Translations under genes and position numbers: made by a program
Part shown: piece after piece, positions 1 through 10,397 of the stretch
How positions within the stretch are numbered: the stretch's first letter is position 1
Layout of the letters: every line of letters starts with the position of its first letter
NCBI GenBank assembly: GCA_007132185.1
Contig: SLPC01000095.1
Location: forward strand, 1-33,849
Direction: 5' to 3'
DNA from: Anaerolineae bacterium
GTDB lineage: Bacteria > Chloroflexota > Anaerolineae > UBA1429
Length of the DNA stretch: 33,849 nt
Notes under the pieces: generated by a model
Told to the model about the DNA's origin: nothing
The model's database searches: none
What the model saw: the letters and a program-made list of their open reading frames with translations, nothing else

Positions 1-1183
1 ACCTTGTCCCGAAACGACTCCAGCGCCGGTAGCTGGCATCAGTGACCCACGCCAGAGCGGGGCCCGTGACTCGCGCTGCCAGGAGTAACAGCGGCACCGC
101 CAGCATCATTAGGTGGCGGGGATGGACGACGCCGGGCCGCATATAGTACATGAACATGGCGCCACCGATCGTGAGGCCCACCAGTGTCAGCAGCCAGAGA
201 TCGCCCAGTCGTTGGCGGTTCACGAGGGGCTCATGCCGACGCCAGCGCGCCCAGAGGTCGAGCGCCAGCCCAACCACCAAGACAAGTGTCGCTCCCGCCA
301 GCAGTAGGGCTCCCGCCATGGCCAGTTGGCGCACCAGAGGTAGCTCGCTGGTGACGGGGCCGGTGGTGTAAAACAGCCAGATGCGCGCCACAAAAGCCCG
401 CACGCCCGGCACCTCGGGCAGTACCGGCAGTACCTCGGCTCCGATATAGTCCTCGGTGCCGCCGCGCCCCGCCCGGATCACCAGAAGCCACGGGACAAAG
501 GCCACCGCTGCCGCCAACTGCACCGCGACCCATGCGCGGAGCAGTTGCCAGCGCCGTTGCAGGGCCAGCGTCAGGGCCATCAGGGCTGCGGTGCACAGCA
601 AAAAAGGTATTGCAAAGTAATGTGTATACAGACTGACGACCGTCGTCAGGCTGATGGCGATCCAGAGTCCGATGCGCGGCGGTGACGGACTCTGCACCAC
701 GATCACCATCAGGTACAGGAGCAGCGCAAACGCAGCCGCCATGAGGCTGTACATGCGCAGCTCTTGCGCATAGGCGATCAGGGTGGGCGATGCCACGGCC
801 AGCAGCCCCGCCGTCCAGGCCACGCGCCGGTCATAAAGCTGCACGGCAATGGCGTACAGGAGAGGCGGTATGAGGATACCCAGCAGCGCCGAGGGCAGCC
901 GCAGCCAGAACTCGCTGTTGGGGACTAGAGCGCTCCAGATGTGCAGGCCAAAGTGGTATAGAGGCGGACGATAGGCCCGTTGCACGATCTCGGCCCATGG
1001 GAACTGGGCCACGATCAACGTCTGGGCCTCATCGAACCAGAGGCTTTGTGCGCCCAGTCGATAGAGGCGCGGCACAAGGGCGAGGATGGCCAGCGCCACC
1101 AGCGCCAGACGGTCTGTTGCTGTACTCAGGTCACCGATGGGCTTGGCGTATGCCCGTATCTCCTCACGCAGGATGGCGGTCAA
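1..1183 (-). CDS. GT39/PMT-like membrane glycosyltransferase (partial)
   Basis: Polytopic inner-membrane glycosyltransferase of the GT39 (protein mannosyltransferase/ArnT) type, which moves a sugar from a polyprenyl-phosphate donor on the outer face of the membrane. I translated the minus strand from a TTG at 1183, which overlaps the stop of the upstream GT4 gene. No ATG is in frame near the front, so the start is uncertain. An N-terminal membrane segment is followed by LWFDEAQ (about residues 48-54), whose Asp-Glu pair is the conserved acidic motif of the family. RPPLYH and AQELRMY follow, also typical, and then many hydrophobic segments. The frame stays open to position 1, so the C-terminus lies outside the window. 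It is the last visible gene of the GDP-rhamnose/glycosyltransferase operon. The acceptor and sugar cannot be read from sequence. Confidence 0.8.
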   Translation of the reverse strand, partial: MTAILREEIRAYAKPIGDLSTATDRLALVALAILALVPRLYRLGAQSLWFDEAQTLIVAQFPWAEIVQRAYRPPLYHFGLHIWSALVPNSEFWLRLPSALLGILIPPLLYAIAVQLYDRRVAWTAGLLAVASPTLIAYAQELRMYSLMAAAFALLLYLMVIVVQSPSPPRIGLWIAISLTTVVSLYTHYFAIPFLLCTAALMALTLALQRRWQLLRAWVAVQLAAAVAFVPWLLVIRAGRGGTEDYIGAEVLPVLPEVPGVRAFVARIWLFYTTGPVTSELPLVRQLAMAGALLLAGATLVLVVGLALDLWARWRRHEPLVNRQRLGDLWLLTLVGLTIGGAMFMYYMRPGVVHPRHLMMLAVPLLLLAARVTGPALAWVTDASYRRWSRFGTR

Positions 1184-2397
1184 TGGTCTGTGCTCTCGTC
1201 GGCGTTCTGAAGTGGAACGTTCACGCGGGAGGCTGCGAGTACCTCCTGAAAGAGCGCCAGGGTCTGATCGGCGATGGTGTCCCAGTCGAACTGGCGCGAG
1301 AGTTCCCGGGCGCCCCGGGCCAGCCGGGCTCGCAAATCTGCATCCTGCGATAGCTCGCGCACCGCGTCGGCCACGGCCGATGCTTTGTGAGGCGGCACCA
1401 GGTAAATGTTCTCGCCATGCACCAGCTCGGGTACCGGGACCTCGGGGTGGGTGCTGATGATGGGTACGCCGTGGGTCAGGGCGGCCATCAGGCTCCCCCG
1501 GCGGAACGAGACACCGTCAGCAAAGGGCAGTACGCACACATCCGAGCTGGCGAACGCCGCCGAGACCTCCTCGTTGGCGATATAGCCCGTCCAGAACACA
1601 TGGTCGTCCAGCCTATTCTCGGTGATCATGTTCTTGACCCGGTCATAGTAGAGCTGATTGGAGGCGTTGCTGGAGCTCACGGCGCCGCCGATCATCACCA
1701 GGTCTACGGGCCGTCTCTCGCTGGTGAGTTGCTTGAGGGCCTGAATCAGCTCAATGGCGCCTTTGCTATCGTTCAGAAACCCGAAAAAGCTCAGCAACAT
1801 GGTGCGGTCGGCGACCCCCCACTGCGCGCGCCACGCAGCGCGGTCAAAGCCCGGCGGCAGGCGAAACGAGATATTGCTGCCAATGGGGATCATCTCGACG
1901 CGTCGGATGCCTGCCACCTGCTCGAGCGCCTCCCGATCCTGTGCGTTGGTCACGATCGTCGCTGCGCACGAGCGGGCCAGCTCGCGGTTGACCCAGCGCC
2001 GCAGGCGCACCGCCTTGGGGAGCAGATAGGGCACCTTGAGGTCGTGAAAGGTGGTGACAAAGGGCACGCCGCCCAGGTAGCGAGGCAGCAGGTTGATAGC
2101 AGGGTGCATGCCAAAGGCCGCCGTCTGATACTGGATATTGATCAGGTCGGGCGACAGGCTATCCACCAACTCGCGCACCGTGCGGTAGAGGGGACGAAAG
2201 CCCCAGTCGTCCATGCGGGCATGCACCGTCACGGGGCCGCGCCGCTCCTGCAAGGGTTGGGCCTGCTCCGAGGTGAGCACGTGCACATCCACGCCGCGCT
2301 GCGCCAGACGCTCGCCTACGATGGCGGTGAAATCGGCCACGCCGCCCTCCATGGGGGGATACTCGCCGGTGATGAGCAGTAGCTTGGTGCCAGACAT
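1180..2397 (-). CDS. GT4 family glycosyltransferase
   Basis: Cytoplasmic GT-B-fold glycosyltransferase (GT4), likely transferring a nucleotide-activated sugar to a growing surface glycan. The 405-residue protein begins with LLLITGEYPPMEGGVADF, the usual N-terminal donor-fold strand and glycine loop of GT4 enzymes. Its second half has LSFFGFLNDSKG and a C-terminal block with SLMAALTHGVPIIST, which corresponds to the family's nucleotide-sugar-binding region. Its ATG overlaps the TGA of the preceding GT2 gene by one base, so the pair is probably translationally coupled. Its own TGA overlaps the start of the GT39-like gene. The tight packing places it in the same operon as gmd and the reductase; GDP-rhamnose or GDP-mannose is a reasonable but unproven donor. 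Confidence 0.9.
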   Translation of the reverse strand: MSGTKLLLITGEYPPMEGGVADFTAIVGERLAQRGVDVHVLTSEQAQPLQERRGPVTVHARMDDWGFRPLYRTVRELVDSLSPDLINIQYQTAAFGMHPAINLLPRYLGGVPFVTTFHDLKVPYLLPKAVRLRRWVNRELARSCAATIVTNAQDREALEQVAGIRRVEMIPIGSNISFRLPPGFDRAAWRAQWGVADRTMLLSFFGFLNDSKGAIELIQALKQLTSERRPVDLVMIGGAVSSSNASNQLYYDRVKNMITENRLDDHVFWTGYIANEEVSAAFASSDVCVLPFADGVSFRRGSLMAALTHGVPIISTHPEVPVPELVHGENIYLVPPHKASAVADAVRELSQDADLRARLARGARELSRQFDWDTIADQTLALFQEVLAASRVNVPLQNADESTDH

Positions 2398-3389
2398 CAG
2401 GTTCTCTCCTCATGGGCCATCGCCGGGCGACGCAGCCCCGACCGGATGACCTCGGCATAGGCGCGGACGCGGTCGCGGTGCAGTGCGCGTTTGTGCCCCA
2501 GCGCGCACTTGAGCGCCTCTATCACGAGCTGTACCACAAAGCCCAGCAGCAGAAACAGCCGCAAGAACTCGGCCATCAGTCGGCCATGGTGCTTGCAAAA
2601 GTAGTGCACCTTGCTGGCGTTGAACAGGATGTGGCGCCGGGCCACCACTTGCCCGCTGCTCTGCCCCTCGTGGTGCACCACCAGGGCGTCGGGCAAATAG
2701 ACTCGCTCCCAGCCCGCCTCGGCCGCTCGCCGGCACCAGTCCAGCTCTTCTGAATACATAAAGAACCCATCATCCAGCCGGCCGATCTGCTCCCAGACGG
2801 CGCGCCGGGTCAGCAGACAGGCGCCGGTGAGCCAATCCACCGGCTGCGCCTCGGCGTCAGGGCGATCCTCCATGCGGTAGCGGGCTGCCCAGCGGTTGCC
2901 GGGGAACCACTGCTCCAGCAGGGTGCTCTCCATCAACGCCATGCCCAGCGTTGGAAAGCGACGCCGCGACGACTGGGGCCGCCCGTCGCCATAGACCAGC
3001 CGGGGGCCCAGCACCCCGATCTCGGGTCGGTTCTCCATATAGTCTAGCATACACGACAGCGCATTCTCGCCAAGTTCGGTGTCGGGGTTGAGCAGCAGGA
3101 TATAGCGTCCCTGCGCGTGGGGGAGCGCCAGGTTGTTGGCGCCGGTGAACCCCAGATTGGTGGGGCTCGCCATCAAGTGCACCCACGGGTAGCGCTGGGC
3201 CACCATCTCGCACGTGCCGTCGCCCGAGGCATTGTCCACCACATGTACGTGCAGCCGGTACGCGCCCAGTGGCACCCAGTCGCCCACGGGCGCGCTCGCC
3301 CCGGGCTGCGCCAGGATCGAGTCGAGGCAGCGCGCCAGCAGATCGCGCACATTCCAACTGACGATGATGATGTCCAGGTCGACGCGCAT
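2397..3389 (-). CDS. GT2 family glycosyltransferase (WbbL/rhamnosyltransferase-like)
   Basis: GT-A-fold glycosyltransferase of about 330 residues. It starts DLDIIIVSWNVRDLL, then has VDNASGDGT (51-59) and LLNPDTE (99-105), the nucleotide-sugar and metal-binding region. GACLLTRRAVW and the acidic EELDW lie in the acceptor half and match WbbL-like rhamnosyltransferases. A hydrophobic stretch near the C-terminus (FLRLFLLLGFVVQLVIEAL) suggests membrane attachment. The frame is open further upstream, but the ATG at 3389 is one base beyond the TatD stop and gives the standard GT2 N-terminus. Being downstream of GDP-D-rhamnose genes supports a rhamnosyltransferase role, which is inference. Confidence 0.9.
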   Translation of the reverse strand: MRVDLDIIIVSWNVRDLLARCLDSILAQPGASAPVGDWVPLGAYRLHVHVVDNASGDGTCEMVAQRYPWVHLMASPTNLGFTGANNLALPHAQGRYILLLNPDTELGENALSCMLDYMENRPEIGVLGPRLVYGDGRPQSSRRRFPTLGMALMESTLLEQWFPGNRWAARYRMEDRPDAEAQPVDWLTGACLLTRRAVWEQIGRLDDGFFMYSEELDWCRRAAEAGWERVYLPDALVVHHEGQSSGQVVARRHILFNASKVHYFCKHHGRLMAEFLRLFLLLGFVVQLVIEALKCALGHKRALHRDRVRAYAEVIRSGLRRPAMAHEERT

Positions 3390-3390
3390 G

Positions 3391-4191
3391 CTACCCCAGC
3401 CCAAACAGCCGACTTGCGTTGGCCGTCGTCTGCTGCGCAACATCATCTGGGGTCGTGCCCCAGAGATGGGCGATATGCTCGGCCACATAGCGTACATAGG
3501 CGGGCTCGTTGCGGCGACCCCGCCGCGGCTGGGGCGCCAGGTAAGGGCAATCTGTCTCGATCAGCAGGCGTTCTCGTGGCATCTGCTGCACGATTTCGTC
3601 CAGGTGGGTGACATTGCGAAAGGTGATGGGCCCCGCGATGCCCAGATAGAGGCCGCGCCCCAATGCCCAGTCGGCCATCGCGCCATCAGCCAAAAAGCAG
3701 TGCATCACGCCGCGGAGGCGGTCCGGGCCCTCGTCGATCACGCGCCGGAAATCTGCGTCTGACTCGCGATTGTGCAGGATCACAGGCAGATCGAGAGCCG
3801 CGGCCAACTCTAGCTGACGAGCCAACACGGCCTGCTGGGCCGGCCGCGGCGAGAGATCATAGTGATAGTCCAGCCCCATTTCACCCAGGGCCACCACGCA
3901 CGGATCGGCCGCCAGCGACATCAGCTCTTTGATCGCCGCCTCGGCCAGGGCCACCGGGTCGGTGGCGAGATCCCCAGTCACCGCGGTGCGCGCCTCATGG
4001 GGATGGATGCCCACCGCGGCATGGATGCCCGCATGCGCTCGGGCCAGCGCCACGCACGCGCGGCTGCTCGCCAGGTCCGAGCCGCAGGTGACCATCCGCG
4101 TCACGCCCGCATCCTGCGCGCGCGCAATGACGGCCTCACGGTCGCCGTCAAAGCGCCGGGACTCTAGATGGGTATGCGAGTCGAACAGCAT
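3391..4191 (-). CDS. TatD family metal-dependent hydrolase
   Basis: TIM-barrel metal-dependent hydrolase of the TatD family, whose characterised members are DNases acting in 3'-end processing and DNA quality control. The protein is about 266 residues, the usual length. Metal ligands are all visible: HTH (H6, H8), E104 in LGEMGLDYH, H140 in ILHNRES, H164 in VMHCF and D214 in IETDCPYLAP. The chosen ATG at 4191 gives the typical MLFDSHTH start just after the phosphohexomutase stop; an upstream ATG at 4221 would overlap that gene. Its place in the middle of a glycan operon is odd, since nothing ties TatD to sugar transfer; co-transcription may be incidental. Confidence 0.93.
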   Translation of the reverse strand: MLFDSHTHLESRRFDGDREAVIARAQDAGVTRMVTCGSDLASSRACVALARAHAGIHAAVGIHPHEARTAVTGDLATDPVALAEAAIKELMSLAADPCVVALGEMGLDYHYDLSPRPAQQAVLARQLELAAALDLPVILHNRESDADFRRVIDEGPDRLRGVMHCFLADGAMADWALGRGLYLGIAGPITFRNVTHLDEIVQQMPRERLLIETDCPYLAPQPRRGRRNEPAYVRYVAEHIAHLWGTTPDDVAQQTTANASRLFGLG

Positions 4192-4195
4192 CACG

Positions 4196-5632
4196 TCAGG
4201 CGTCGAGCCCGGCCAGGGCAAGCCCTGCTTGCAGGATCTCGTCGACCAGCTCCTGCCGCGTGGTCTCGGTATAGACGCGGATTACAGGCTCGGTGCCAGA
4301 AAAGCGAATCAGCAGCCAATCGCCGCCCTCGAGCACATAGCGAAAGCCGTCGCGGGTGTCAATCTCGGTAACCTCGAGCCCCGCAATCTGCTCCGGCTTG
4401 GCGGCCTGGACGCGGCTCACCACGGCGGGCTTGTCCTCGGGACGCATGTGCCGGTCGATGCGATCATAGTAGTGGTTGCCCACCAGCCCATAGACGTGCT
4501 CCAAGAGCTCGCTCGGCTTTTTGTTCATGCGGACCATCAGGTCCAACAGGTAGAGGGCCGCCAGGATGCCATCGCGCTCGGGGATGTGCCCGGCAAATGC
4601 AAAGCCACCGCTCTCCTCACCGCCGAGGATCGCCTGCACCTCCATCATCTTGGGGGCCACGAACTTGAACCCGACGCCCGTCTCGTACACCTCTACGCCG
4701 TAGCGTTCGGCTAGCTTGTTGGCCATGCTGGTCGTGCTTACAGTGCGCACCAAAGGGCCGCGCTGCTCCCGGCACTCGAGAAGGTAAAAGGAAAGCAGGG
4801 CATAGACCTCGAGCTGGTTGACAAAAACGCCCTCCTCCGACGCAAAGCCCACCCGGTCGCCATCGCCATCAAAGGCAAAGCCTGCATCGGCACCCCGCTC
4901 GGGGATCACCCGCAGCAGGTCCTGCAGGTTACTGGCAATGGGCTCGGGGCGATGCATGTTCGGGAACAAGGGATGGCGCTCGCCATGGATCTCGTGGATC
5001 TGGGTCGACCCGCCTTGCAGCACCTTTGGGAACCAGCCCTGTCCCGCGCCCCACATCGGATCGCTGACCAGGCTGTATCCGGCATCCCGCAGCGGCTGCA
5101 GATCGATCAGCTCGGTGATATGCTCCATATAGGGCTCGTCGGGGTCGATGAGCTGGATCAGCCCCTGTTTCACCGCCTTGTCATAGTCCATGCGCTTGAT
5201 CTCTTGGCTCTCCTGCACCCTATGGATGCGTTTCTCGACCGCATCCAGGGTCTCGGGTGCCGCGGCCCCGGCATAGGACGAGCGTAGCTTGTAGCCGTTA
5301 TCGGAGGGTGGGTTGTGGCTGGCGGTGATCCAGATGCCGCCGCCCGCCTTGTGGGGGAGGATGGCATAGGAGAGCACCGGCGTTGGGGCAAAACGTTTGG
5401 CCAGATAGGCCACGATGCCATTGCCCGCCAGCACCTCGGCCACGGCGCGGGCAAAGTCCTCGGAGCGAAAGCGCGTATCATAGCCCACGATCATGCCCTT
5501 GGCCCCATCGCCTGTCTCGAGCCAATGCTCAGCGGTGCCCTGGGCACAGTACGCAAGGTTCTCAAAGGTGTACTCTTCGGCAATGCCGGCACGCCAGCCA
5601 TCGGTGCCAAATTGGATCGGTGTTATAGACAT
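4196..5632 (-). CDS. phosphoglucomutase/phosphomannomutase family protein
   Basis: Alpha-D-phosphohexomutase that interconverts hexose 6-phosphate and hexose 1-phosphate in the cytoplasm. The 478-residue protein has all four family signatures in order: FGTDGWR near the N-terminus, the phosphoserine loop ITASHNPPSDNGYK (Ser105), the Mg-binding loop DGDGDR (255-260), the sugar-specificity loop GGEESGG (337-343), and the phosphate-binding RFSGTEPVIR near the C-terminus. GEESGG is seen in phosphogluco- and phosphomannomutases, so the substrate cannot be settled here. Beside gmd it could make mannose 1-phosphate for GDP-mannose, although no guanylyltransferase gene is in the window. The AAAGGA ribosome site lies seven bases before the ATG. 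Confidence 0.93.
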   Translation of the reverse strand: MSITPIQFGTDGWRAGIAEEYTFENLAYCAQGTAEHWLETGDGAKGMIVGYDTRFRSEDFARAVAEVLAGNGIVAYLAKRFAPTPVLSYAILPHKAGGGIWITASHNPPSDNGYKLRSSYAGAAAPETLDAVEKRIHRVQESQEIKRMDYDKAVKQGLIQLIDPDEPYMEHITELIDLQPLRDAGYSLVSDPMWGAGQGWFPKVLQGGSTQIHEIHGERHPLFPNMHRPEPIASNLQDLLRVIPERGADAGFAFDGDGDRVGFASEEGVFVNQLEVYALLSFYLLECREQRGPLVRTVSTTSMANKLAERYGVEVYETGVGFKFVAPKMMEVQAILGGEESGGFAFAGHIPERDGILAALYLLDLMVRMNKKPSELLEHVYGLVGNHYYDRIDRHMRPEDKPAVVSRVQAAKPEQIAGLEVTEIDTRDGFRYVLEGGDWLLIRFSGTEPVIRVYTETTRQELVDEILQAGLALAGLDA

Positions 5633-5667
5633 GTTTGTATCCTTTCAAGAGAGCAAGGCTGCAGAAG

Positions 5668-6645
5668 CTAGCCTCCGTTGGCCTGTGCCTGTAGGGTGCG
5701 CAGATCATGGTCGACCATCATCTCGACCAGTTGCTGAAAGTTGACAGTTGGCTCCCAGCCCAGCCTGGTACGGGCCTTGGATGCGTCACCCACCAACTCG
5801 TACACGTCGGCGGGCCGCAGAAAGCGGGGATCGATCTCGACATAATCCTGGTAATTGAGGCCCAGGTAGCCAAAGGCATGGTCGAGTAAATCGCGTACCG
5901 AGTGCTGCTCGCCGGTGGCGATGACATAATCCTCAGGCGAGTCCTGCTGTAGCATGAGCCACATGGCCCGCACATAGTCGCCGGCAAAGCCCCAATCGCG
6001 CAGGGAATCGAGACTTCCCATGGGCAGGCGGTCCGCCAGGCCCAGCTTGATACGAGCCGCGTTATAGCTGACCTTGCGCGTGACAAACTCGAGCCCGCGC
6101 CGGGGCGACTCGTGGTTGAACAGAATGCCCGACACGGCAAAGAGGTCATAGCTTTCGCGATAGTTGACCGTGATCCAGTGCCCATAGACCTTGGCGACGC
6201 CATAGGGGCTGCGCGGGTAAAAGGGGGTAGTCTCTTTTTGGGGGACCTCCTGCACCTTGCCAAACATCTCACTGCTACTGGCCTGATAAAAGCGCGCGTC
6301 GGGAATCGCGATACGCACGGCGTCCAGCACCCGTGTAACGCCCACGGCGGTAAACTCGGCAGTGAGCACAGGCTGATCCCACGAGGTGGGCACAAAGGAC
6401 TGGGCCGCCAGGTTGTAGACCTCGTCGGGCTGGTGCTCGCGCAGAATGTGGATCAGCGAGACCTGGTCCAGCAGGTCTCCATTCACCAGCGTGATGCGAT
6501 CCATGATGTTCCCGATGCGCCCCAGGTTGGGCATGCTGCTGCGCCGCACCATGCCAATGACCTCATAGCCTTGCTCGAGCAGGAACTCGGCCAGATAAGA
6601 GCCGTCCTGTCCCGTTATGCCGGTGATGAATGCCTTTTTCCTCAT
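5668..6645 (-). CDS. gmd: GDP-mannose 4,6-dehydratase
   Basis: Short-chain dehydrogenase/reductase that converts GDP-D-mannose to GDP-4-keto-6-deoxy-D-mannose. The 325-residue protein has the NADP-binding [10 protein letters not shown] loop near residue 10, the gmd-typical MVRRSS segment, the NLAAQSFV strand, SSSEMFG and the catalytic [15 protein letters not shown] segment with the Tyr-x3-Lys pair. [15 protein letters not shown] is a further Gmd hallmark. The start is supported by a GAGGAG site overlapping the stop of the reductase gene ten bases upstream, so the two pathway enzymes are coupled. The partner upstream is of the Rmd type, not a fucose synthase, which points to GDP-D-rhamnose rather than GDP-L-fucose. 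Confidence 0.96.
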   Translation of the reverse strand: MRKKAFITGITGQDGSYLAEFLLEQGYEVIGMVRRSSMPNLGRIGNIMDRITLVNGDLLDQVSLIHILREHQPDEVYNLAAQSFVPTSWDQPVLTAEFTAVGVTRVLDAVRIAIPDARFYQASSSEMFGKVQEVPQKETTPFYPRSPYGVAKVYGHWITVNYRESYDLFAVSGILFNHESPRRGLEFVTRKVSYNAARIKLGLADRLPMGSLDSLRDWGFAGDYVRAMWLMLQQDSPEDYVIATGEQHSVRDLLDHAFGYLGLNYQDYVEIDPRFLRPADVYELVGDASKARTRLGWEPTVNFQQLVEMMVDHDLRTLQAQANGG

Positions 6646-6655
6646 AGCACACTCC

Positions 6656-7678
6656 TCAATGCGTCGTCAAAGTGGGACGCGCTCTTTGAACCCGCTCCCG
6701 CCAGTATTCCAGGGTATCGTGCAGGGTGCGGTCCAGGCTATATGCTGGTGCCCACCCGGTCTCACGCTCCAACTTGCCACAATCCGCCACGATACGGGGC
6801 ACATCACTGGGCCGCATACGCTCTGGATCGGGCTCTACATTTACGGCCACTCGGCTGAGCGCCAGCAGCCGGTCCAGCACCTCGCGAATGGCATATGCCT
6901 GTGAGCCGCCCACATTGTACACCTCGCCAGCTTTTCCATGTTCCAGCGCCAGGTGATAGGCGCGCACCGTATCACGGACATCGTGCAGGTCTCGTTCGGC
7001 ATCGAGATTCCCCACCCGCAAAAGGGGCTCTTGGAGGCCAGCTTCGATCTGGGCGATCTGCGAGGAGAAATCTGGGATCACATAGCCCAGATCCTGGCGT
7101 GGGCCGCTATGGTTGAACGGACGCACCCGCACAATGGTCAGATCGTGGCTCAGATAGTATTGCAGGCCCATATAGTCCTGGGCCACCTTGCTCACGGCAT
7201 ACGGATTTACCGGTCGCAGGGGCGTCTCCTCATCCACCGGCAAATCGTGAGCCTCTACGCGCCCATACTCTTCGGCAGAAGCCACCACCAGAACGCGGGG
7301 CCTGGCCCCCGACTCGGCCAAAGCCTGCAGAATGTTGACCTGGGCGGTGATGTTGTTGTGTAGCGTGGCCGCCGGGTCCTGCCACGACGCGCCCACCGAG
7401 GCACGTGCCGCCAGGTGATACACCTGATCGGGCTGCACGATATCCAGGAGCGCCCGCACGCTATCGCCATCGAGCAGATCGACTCGATGCAGATCGATTC
7501 GATCTAGATCGACGGTAGCACCAATGGCATCTACGTTCGCGGTACTGCCTCTGGGCGAAAGCACGCCCACGACCTCGATACCGCTAGTGCCGCACAGATA
7601 TTCTGCAAGATGGCTGCCGGCAAAGCCGCCGATGCCGGTTATCAGGGCGCGCAGGATGGGTCCTCCTGACCTATACAT
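6656..7678 (-). CDS. rmd: GDP-6-deoxy-D-mannose reductase (Rmd-like)
   Basis: Extended SDR that reduces GDP-4-keto-6-deoxy-D-mannose to GDP-D-rhamnose. Visible features are [18 protein letters not shown] (NAD(P) loop), [16 protein letters not shown], the catalytic [24 protein letters not shown] and [10 protein letters not shown], the last two typical of Rmd and related epimerase/reductases. About 330-340 residues, normal for the family. Start choice is unusual: the ATG at 7678 has no good ribosome site, while a perfect AGGAGGA (7661-7667) sits six bases before an in-frame CTG at 7654, giving the family-standard N-terminus. I keep the ATG as the conservative call. First gene of the operon, 10 bases from gmd. 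Confidence 0.9.
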   Translation of the reverse strand: MYRSGGPILRALITGIGGFAGSHLAEYLCGTSGIEVVGVLSPRGSTANVDAIGATVDLDRIDLHRVDLLDGDSVRALLDIVQPDQVYHLAARASVGASWQDPAATLHNNITAQVNILQALAESGARPRVLVVASAEEYGRVEAHDLPVDEETPLRPVNPYAVSKVAQDYMGLQYYLSHDLTIVRVRPFNHSGPRQDLGYVIPDFSSQIAQIEAGLQEPLLRVGNLDAERDLHDVRDTVRAYHLALEHGKAGEVYNVGGSQAYAIREVLDRLLALSRVAVNVEPDPERMRPSDVPRIVADCGKLERETGWAPAYSLDRTLHDTLEYWRERVQRARPTLTTH

Positions 7679-7716
7679 GCCGCCATGTTAGGCGACGCTG
7701 CTTGATCGTCTATCTG

Positions 7717-7744
7717 ATTATAACCGACACGGGCTGGGGCACAA
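7717..7744 (-). promoter_or_regulatory. sigma70-like promoter of the GDP-rhamnose/GT operon
   Basis: On the minus strand TTGTGC (7744-7739) and a consensus TATAAT (7722-7717) are 16 bases apart. Transcription would start near 7710, giving a short leader to the reductase gene. This is the only strong promoter pattern I see for the seven-gene operon downstream. Confidence 0.65.
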
Positions 7745-7790
7745 GTGCACAGCGGACCTGCCCCAGGGGAGTGGCCCTGTCGACTCACGC

Positions 7791-7828
7791 AAGAACGCCG
7801 GAGGGAGCTTTCGGCCCCTCTCCGGCGC
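7791..7828 (-). terminator. terminator hairpin after metK
   Basis: Read on the minus strand, CGCCGGA (7827-7821) pairs with TCCGGCG (7802-7796), with further inner G-C pairing around a short loop, followed by TTCTT. The tail is weaker than a pure T-run. It lies 23 bases after the metK stop and just before the next operon's promoter, fitting the end of the SAM-cycle transcript. Confidence 0.65.
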
Positions 7829-7850
7829 TCTGAGTAGGCTGTATCGTATG

Positions 7851-9059
7851 CTACAGGCCAGCGGCGCTGCGCAGGTCCTGGATCCGGTCAGTGTTCTCCC
7901 AGGGAGCATCGATGTCCGTGCGGCCAAAGTGGCCATATGCGGCCGTCGGCTTGTAGATGGGCCGGCGGAGTCGCAAGTCTCGGATGATGGCGCCCGGGCG
8001 GAGGTCGAACACCTCGGACACGATGGCCTCGAGCCGCTCGTCGGACAGTATGCCGGTACCAAAGGTCTCGATATTGACCGACACGGGCTGCGCCACACCG
8101 ATGGTATAGGCGATCTGAATCTGGCAGCGCTCTGCCAGTTGCGCGGCCACCACGTTCTTGGCTACCCAGCGAGTGGCATATGAGCCGGAGCGGTCCACCT
8201 TCGTGGGGTCTTTGCCCGAAAAGGCGCCGCCACCGTGGGGGATCATGCCGCCATAGGTGTCGACGATGATCTTGCGACCGGTGAGGCCCGCATCGCCCAT
8301 GGGGCCACCGATGACAAAGCGGCCGGTGCTGTTGATAAAGTAGCGCGTGTCGGCATCGAGCATGTGCTCTGGGATGACCTGTTTCACAACCTGCTCGATG
8401 ATGTCCTCGCGAATCTGTTGTTGGCTCACTTCAGGGCTATGCTGGGCGGCCACCACGACGGTATGGATGCGCACCGGTTTGCCGTGATGATACTCGACCG
8501 TGACCTGACTCTTGCCGTCGGGCCGCAGATAGGGCAGGGTGCTATCCTTGCGGACGGCGGCCAAGCGCCTGACAATCGAATGGGCCAGGAGAATCGGCAT
8601 GGGCATCAGTTCACGCGTCTCGGTGCAGGCATACCCAAACATCATGCCCTGGTCGCCGGCGCCCACAGCCGCGATCTCGGCATCAGATATGCCAGCCTCG
8701 CGGGCCTCGGCCGCCTCATCCACGCCTTGGGCGATATCTGACGACTGCTCCTTGATCGAGGTGATCACCCCGCAGGTGTTATAGTCAAAGCCGACATCAG
8801 AGCAGTTGTATCCGATCTCGGCGATGGTCTCTCGCACGATCTGGGGTATGTCCACATAGCAGTCCGTAGTGATCTCGCCCGTGGTCAGTACCAGGCCCGT
8901 AGTAACCGCGCACTCGCAGGCCACGCGCCCATAGGGGTCCTGGGCATAGATGGCGTCCAGCACGGCATCAGAGATCAGGTCGCAGACCTTGTCGGGGTGC
9001 CCCTCGGACACGGACTCGGAGGTGAACATGAATTTGGGCGAGCGCATAAAATTGATCAC
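7851..9059 (-). CDS. metK: S-adenosylmethionine synthetase
   Basis: Makes S-adenosylmethionine from methionine and ATP in the cytoplasm. Family motifs are present: [20 protein letters not shown] at the N-terminus (ATP binding), the [16 protein letters not shown] hexapeptide region, [21 protein letters not shown], and the glycine-rich [16 protein letters not shown] phosphate loop. About 402 residues, usual size. I chose the GTG at 9059 because AAAGGA ends seven bases before it, the same arrangement as at ahcY and the phosphohexomutase; the frame is open to an ATG at 9104 that lacks such a site. It lies 51 bases after ahcY and is the last gene of the SAM-I-riboswitch operon, so its expression should fall when SAM is abundant. 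Confidence 0.97.
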   Translation of the reverse strand: MINFMRSPKFMFTSESVSEGHPDKVCDLISDAVLDAIYAQDPYGRVACECAVTTGLVLTTGEITTDCYVDIPQIVRETIAEIGYNCSDVGFDYNTCGVITSIKEQSSDIAQGVDEAAEAREAGISDAEIAAVGAGDQGMMFGYACTETRELMPMPILLAHSIVRRLAAVRKDSTLPYLRPDGKSQVTVEYHHGKPVRIHTVVVAAQHSPEVSQQQIREDIIEQVVKQVIPEHMLDADTRYFINSTGRFVIGGPMGDAGLTGRKIIVDTYGGMIPHGGGAFSGKDPTKVDRSGSYATRWVAKNVVAAQLAERCQIQIAYTIGVAQPVSVNIETFGTGILSDERLEAIVSEVFDLRPGAIIRDLRLRRPIYKPTAAYGHFGRTDIDAPWENTDRIQDLRSAAGL

Positions 9060-9110
9060 GGGCCTATCCTTTCCGTATAGGATCGCAACAAGCTGATTGG
9101 CCAAGCACTC

Positions 9111-10397
<1,287 letters not shown>

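Noticed and set aside
1387-2382. Plus-strand 331-codon frame opposite the GT4 gene
   Set aside because: Antisense shadow of a clear glycosyltransferase; no motif or ribosome site.
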